Assembly (NCBI GenBank): GCA_043381765.1 | Contig: JBHJMP010000664.1 | Span: 1 to 22,089, forward strand | DNA from: Collodictyon triciliatum | Taxonomy: Eukaryota; CRuMs | Direction: 5' to 3' | Length of the DNA: 22,089 bases | Part shown: piece after piece, positions 19,951 through 22,089 of the stretch | How positions within the stretch are numbered: the stretch's first letter is position 1 | Layout of the letters: each line of letters starts with the position of its first letter | Program-made: the position numbers and the translations under genes | Notes under the pieces: generated by a model | Told to the model about the DNA's origin: nothing | Database searches by the model: none | What the model saw: the letters and a program-made list of their open reading frames with translations, nothing else

Positions 19951-21950
19951 ATGGCCACGATTGTAGCAGAGAATCCAGAGGATACCATTCGCAAACTTCA
20001 AAGCCATTTTGGGGATGTAAGTGTTCTCATATGGTATTTTGTCCACCGTGTTTATTTTATTTCAACCTATCCTTTGAACCCATGTTTTTCTTTTTCTTCT
20101 TCTTCTTCTTCTTCTTCTTCTTCTTCTTCTTCTTCTTCTTCTTCTTCTTCTTCTTCTTCTTCTTCTTCTTCTTCTTCTTCTTCTTCTTCTTGTTCCTCCT
20201 CCTCCTCCTTTCTGCTCCTCTGTGGCGTGTGGCTCTTGAACGTAAAAACCCAATCCTACCTAATGGTATATTGTCTACATGTTTCAAAAATTAAGAAAAG
20301 AAAAGCTAAGAAACAAAAGAAAGATGTTTCTTTAATGATTTCCATCTGTTACCTGCCCTCTTATCGCTTGAATCTTTGAATCGACTGAAAGATTTTTATT
20401 TTTGTCTTTTTGTAATTGTTTCAAAGTAGAATTTTTTTCTTGTTTTTCCCCCGATAGATTCCTTTTTCTTATGTATATGTACATAACTAACAAAAAAGCA
20501 AGCAAATAAAAGAATAACTGAAACTCTAAAAAAAAAAAACCTTCTATAAAAATTCATGTTCACAACGCAGTTAATTGGGTACAACAAACTGGAGTTTGTT
20601 CTGCAAGGAATATTCTCCATTCTCAAGCTTCATGGACAACAATTCGATAAAGCCAAGAGCGACAGCCAGGTGAGCCATCCTCTCCATCACATCCATGAAG
20701 GGAATCACTAGAGATGCACGCACGCAAATTGCAAGGCCCTTTTTTTTTTTTTCACAGCGCAATTACAGGTCATTTCCAATTTGGAGTTGCGCATAATCCA
20801 GCTCACAAGCCGCGTTGGCGAACTCGAGGGCCAGACACAAACACATCAGGAGCATATGGTCCGCCTTGAGAAGGAAAATGCACATTTGAACGAGACCGTC
20901 CAACAAAACCGAAAGGAGCACACTGAACTTCGCGAGCGAGTGCGCACACTAGAAGAAATGATGCTCGCTCTCCAGGCTGAAAAGAACGCTGCGCCAGCAG
21001 CCATATCGACCAGTGAGCTACGTGAGTTTGGTGAACTTCGGGAAAGTGTAAGAGGGATTGGAGAGCGATTGAGTCGACTGGAAAGACGCATGGATAGTAT
21101 GGTCACCGAAGTGGATGAGCTTCGGCAATCGAATCAAGGATTTGAACGGGCTACAAACAAGAAGTTCTCTGATTTGGAAAAGTTTCTTGATAAAAAGGTG
21201 GACGATGACCGTTTGACCCAGGAGTTTATCCCCAGAGACAAGCGCCATCGGGAACACTCAGATATATTGGAACACATTTCCAAGCGTCTGGACCGATTCG
21301 AACGAAACTTTGGTGTTGAGTTGCAGGGAATGCTCAAGCGGTTTGATGAAAAGATGGACAAGGTAAACATACGAAGAAAGATAAAGAAGAGTCTATTTCA
21401 ACTGCCTATGATTGTTCATCCTCTGTCGTTTGTTCTCGTTACTATTGCTTGTGTTCTTTTTCGTCTTTATTTATTTACTTTTTTTTTAAAAAAAAATCAC
21501 AATATTCTAATGACTAACTCGATAAACAGACTGGTGTGCTTGGACCAGAGTTATTTTCTCAGACCTTGAAATCGGATGATAATGGAACTCTGGCAGCTGG
21601 AAGAATGCAGTATCGTTGTCTATGTTGCAACCAACTAAATCCGGGATTTTTAGAGGGTGGGTACTTCCGATTTGACCCACATCATGCAGGGTTTGTTCTA
21701 TCTCATTATCCGGTATATCTGACTCGTTATCTATATACATATTTGCAGTCATGTTTCACAAAACAATGCATAGTCATCCAATTCTGCTCCATCGTTTATC
21801 TTACAATCTCTCAAATAATTACTTCACAGACAAAATCTAGTTGGAAACGGACAGATGAATCCAGCCAATAAGCAATTCACAATCATGGGGTCGGATGGGC
21901 GTATGTACAAGGTTTCTCAAGTGATTCTTTACCGCAACGATTTATTCTGA
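19951..21950 (+). CDS. Coiled-coil protein resembling the QRICH2/DUF4795 family, 346 aa
   Basis: Five in-phase exons: 19951-20016, 20571-20669, 20769-21362, 21530-21690 and 21830-21950 (stop TGA). Residues 1-55 form an N-terminal helix pair (EDTIRKLQSHFGD, NKLEFVLQGIFSILKLHG). Residues 56-253 are an almost continuous charged coiled coil (RVGELEGQ, LRERVRTLEEMML, RLSRLERRMDSMV, HISKRLDRFERNF). The C-terminal part has RMQYRCLCCNQLNPG with C283, C285 and C286, and the Gly/Asp segment IMGSDGRMYKVSQ before the end YRNDLF. A coiled coil followed by a Cys-containing motif and a late GxDGxxY motif is reminiscent of DUF4795 proteins such as QRICH2, which is needed for sperm flagella. That link rests on short motifs recalled from the family, so it is tentative. 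Start context GGAATGG is good. Confidence 0.75.
20094..20191. repeat. (TTC)n microsatellite in coiled-coil gene intron 1
   Basis: About 33 copies, all inside intron 20017-20570. Poly-Ser, poly-Phe and poly-Lys/Arg open frames over it are artefacts. Confidence 0.95.
21479..21496. repeat. Intronic T9A9 palindrome
   Basis: Nine T then nine A in intron 21363-21529 of the coiled-coil gene, 33 bases before the next exon. Confidence 0.9.
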
Positions 21951-22089
21951 ATGCTCACATTTTTTTTCTCTTTGTAAAAAAAAAAAAAAAAAAAAAATTT
22001 TTTTTCGGGGGCCAAAAAAAAAAAAAAAAATTTTTTCCAGAAAAAAAAAAAAAATTTTAAAGAAGCAAAAAAAAAAAATTTTTAAAAAA
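21951..22089. other. Low-complexity contig end
   Basis: Immediately after the last stop codon the sequence becomes alternating long A and T runs with a few GC-containing spacers. It may be the 3' UTR, but the quality looks like an unreliable assembly end. Confidence 0.7.

Noticed and set aside
20031-20379. Poly-Ser, poly-Phe, poly-Lys and poly-Arg open frames
   Set aside because: Read-through of the TTC microsatellite in an intron; the real exon ends at 20016 with a GTAAGT donor.

Overview
This looks like one whole contig from a eukaryote. It is AT-rich, with dense small introns (about 60-160 nt, GT..AG, often with CTAAC/CTAAT-like branch sites) and many microsatellites. Both ends run into low-complexity sequence, and there is one 100-N gap. 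The gene set is cytosolic and eukaryotic: a Diaphanous-type formin, a clathrin-adaptor beta subunit, ribosomal proteins uS15 and eL32, a doublecortin (DCX) protein and a coiled-coil protein resembling the QRICH2/DUF4795 family. DCX and DUF4795-type proteins are typical of organisms with flagella or elaborate microtubules. A unicellular, probably flagellated eukaryote is a fair inference, but the lineage cannot be fixed from this window. I assembled exons by hand, requiring matching splice phase and agreement with family sequence.

Layout from left to right. 1-72 is a CT repeat. 186-2309 (+) holds the last ten visible exons of a formin: the C-terminal half of FH2 plus a DAD split by an intron. 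2893 onward (+) is the start of a possible TPX2-like gene, interrupted by tandem repeats and the gap. 4357-6058 (+) is a seven-exon atypical short-chain dehydrogenase/reductase with a GC-rich 3' part. 6252-7210 (-) is RPS13 (uS15), convergent with the SDR, with a leader intron. 8799-14530 (+) is an 18-exon AP-1/AP-2 beta-adaptin, complete at 933 aa. 15624-18036 (+) is a seven-exon gene with the order DCX, zinc module, DCX, zinc module. 18898-19481 (+) is RPL32 (eL32). 19951-21950 (+) is a five-exon coiled-coil protein. From 21951 the sequence decays into poly-A/poly-T.

There is no operon logic; each gene has its own job (actin nucleation, vesicle coats, translation, microtubules). The most unusual gene is the DCX protein. 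Its two halves each pair a DCX domain with an eight-ligand Cys/His module that resembles a shortened CHORD domain, and the DCX-to-zinc junction carries an intron in the same phase at the same place in both halves. Also notable are five near-identical intronic T9-10/A9-13 palindromes, a 64-bp duplicated 3' splice site in RPS13, and a 21-nt microexon in the formin.
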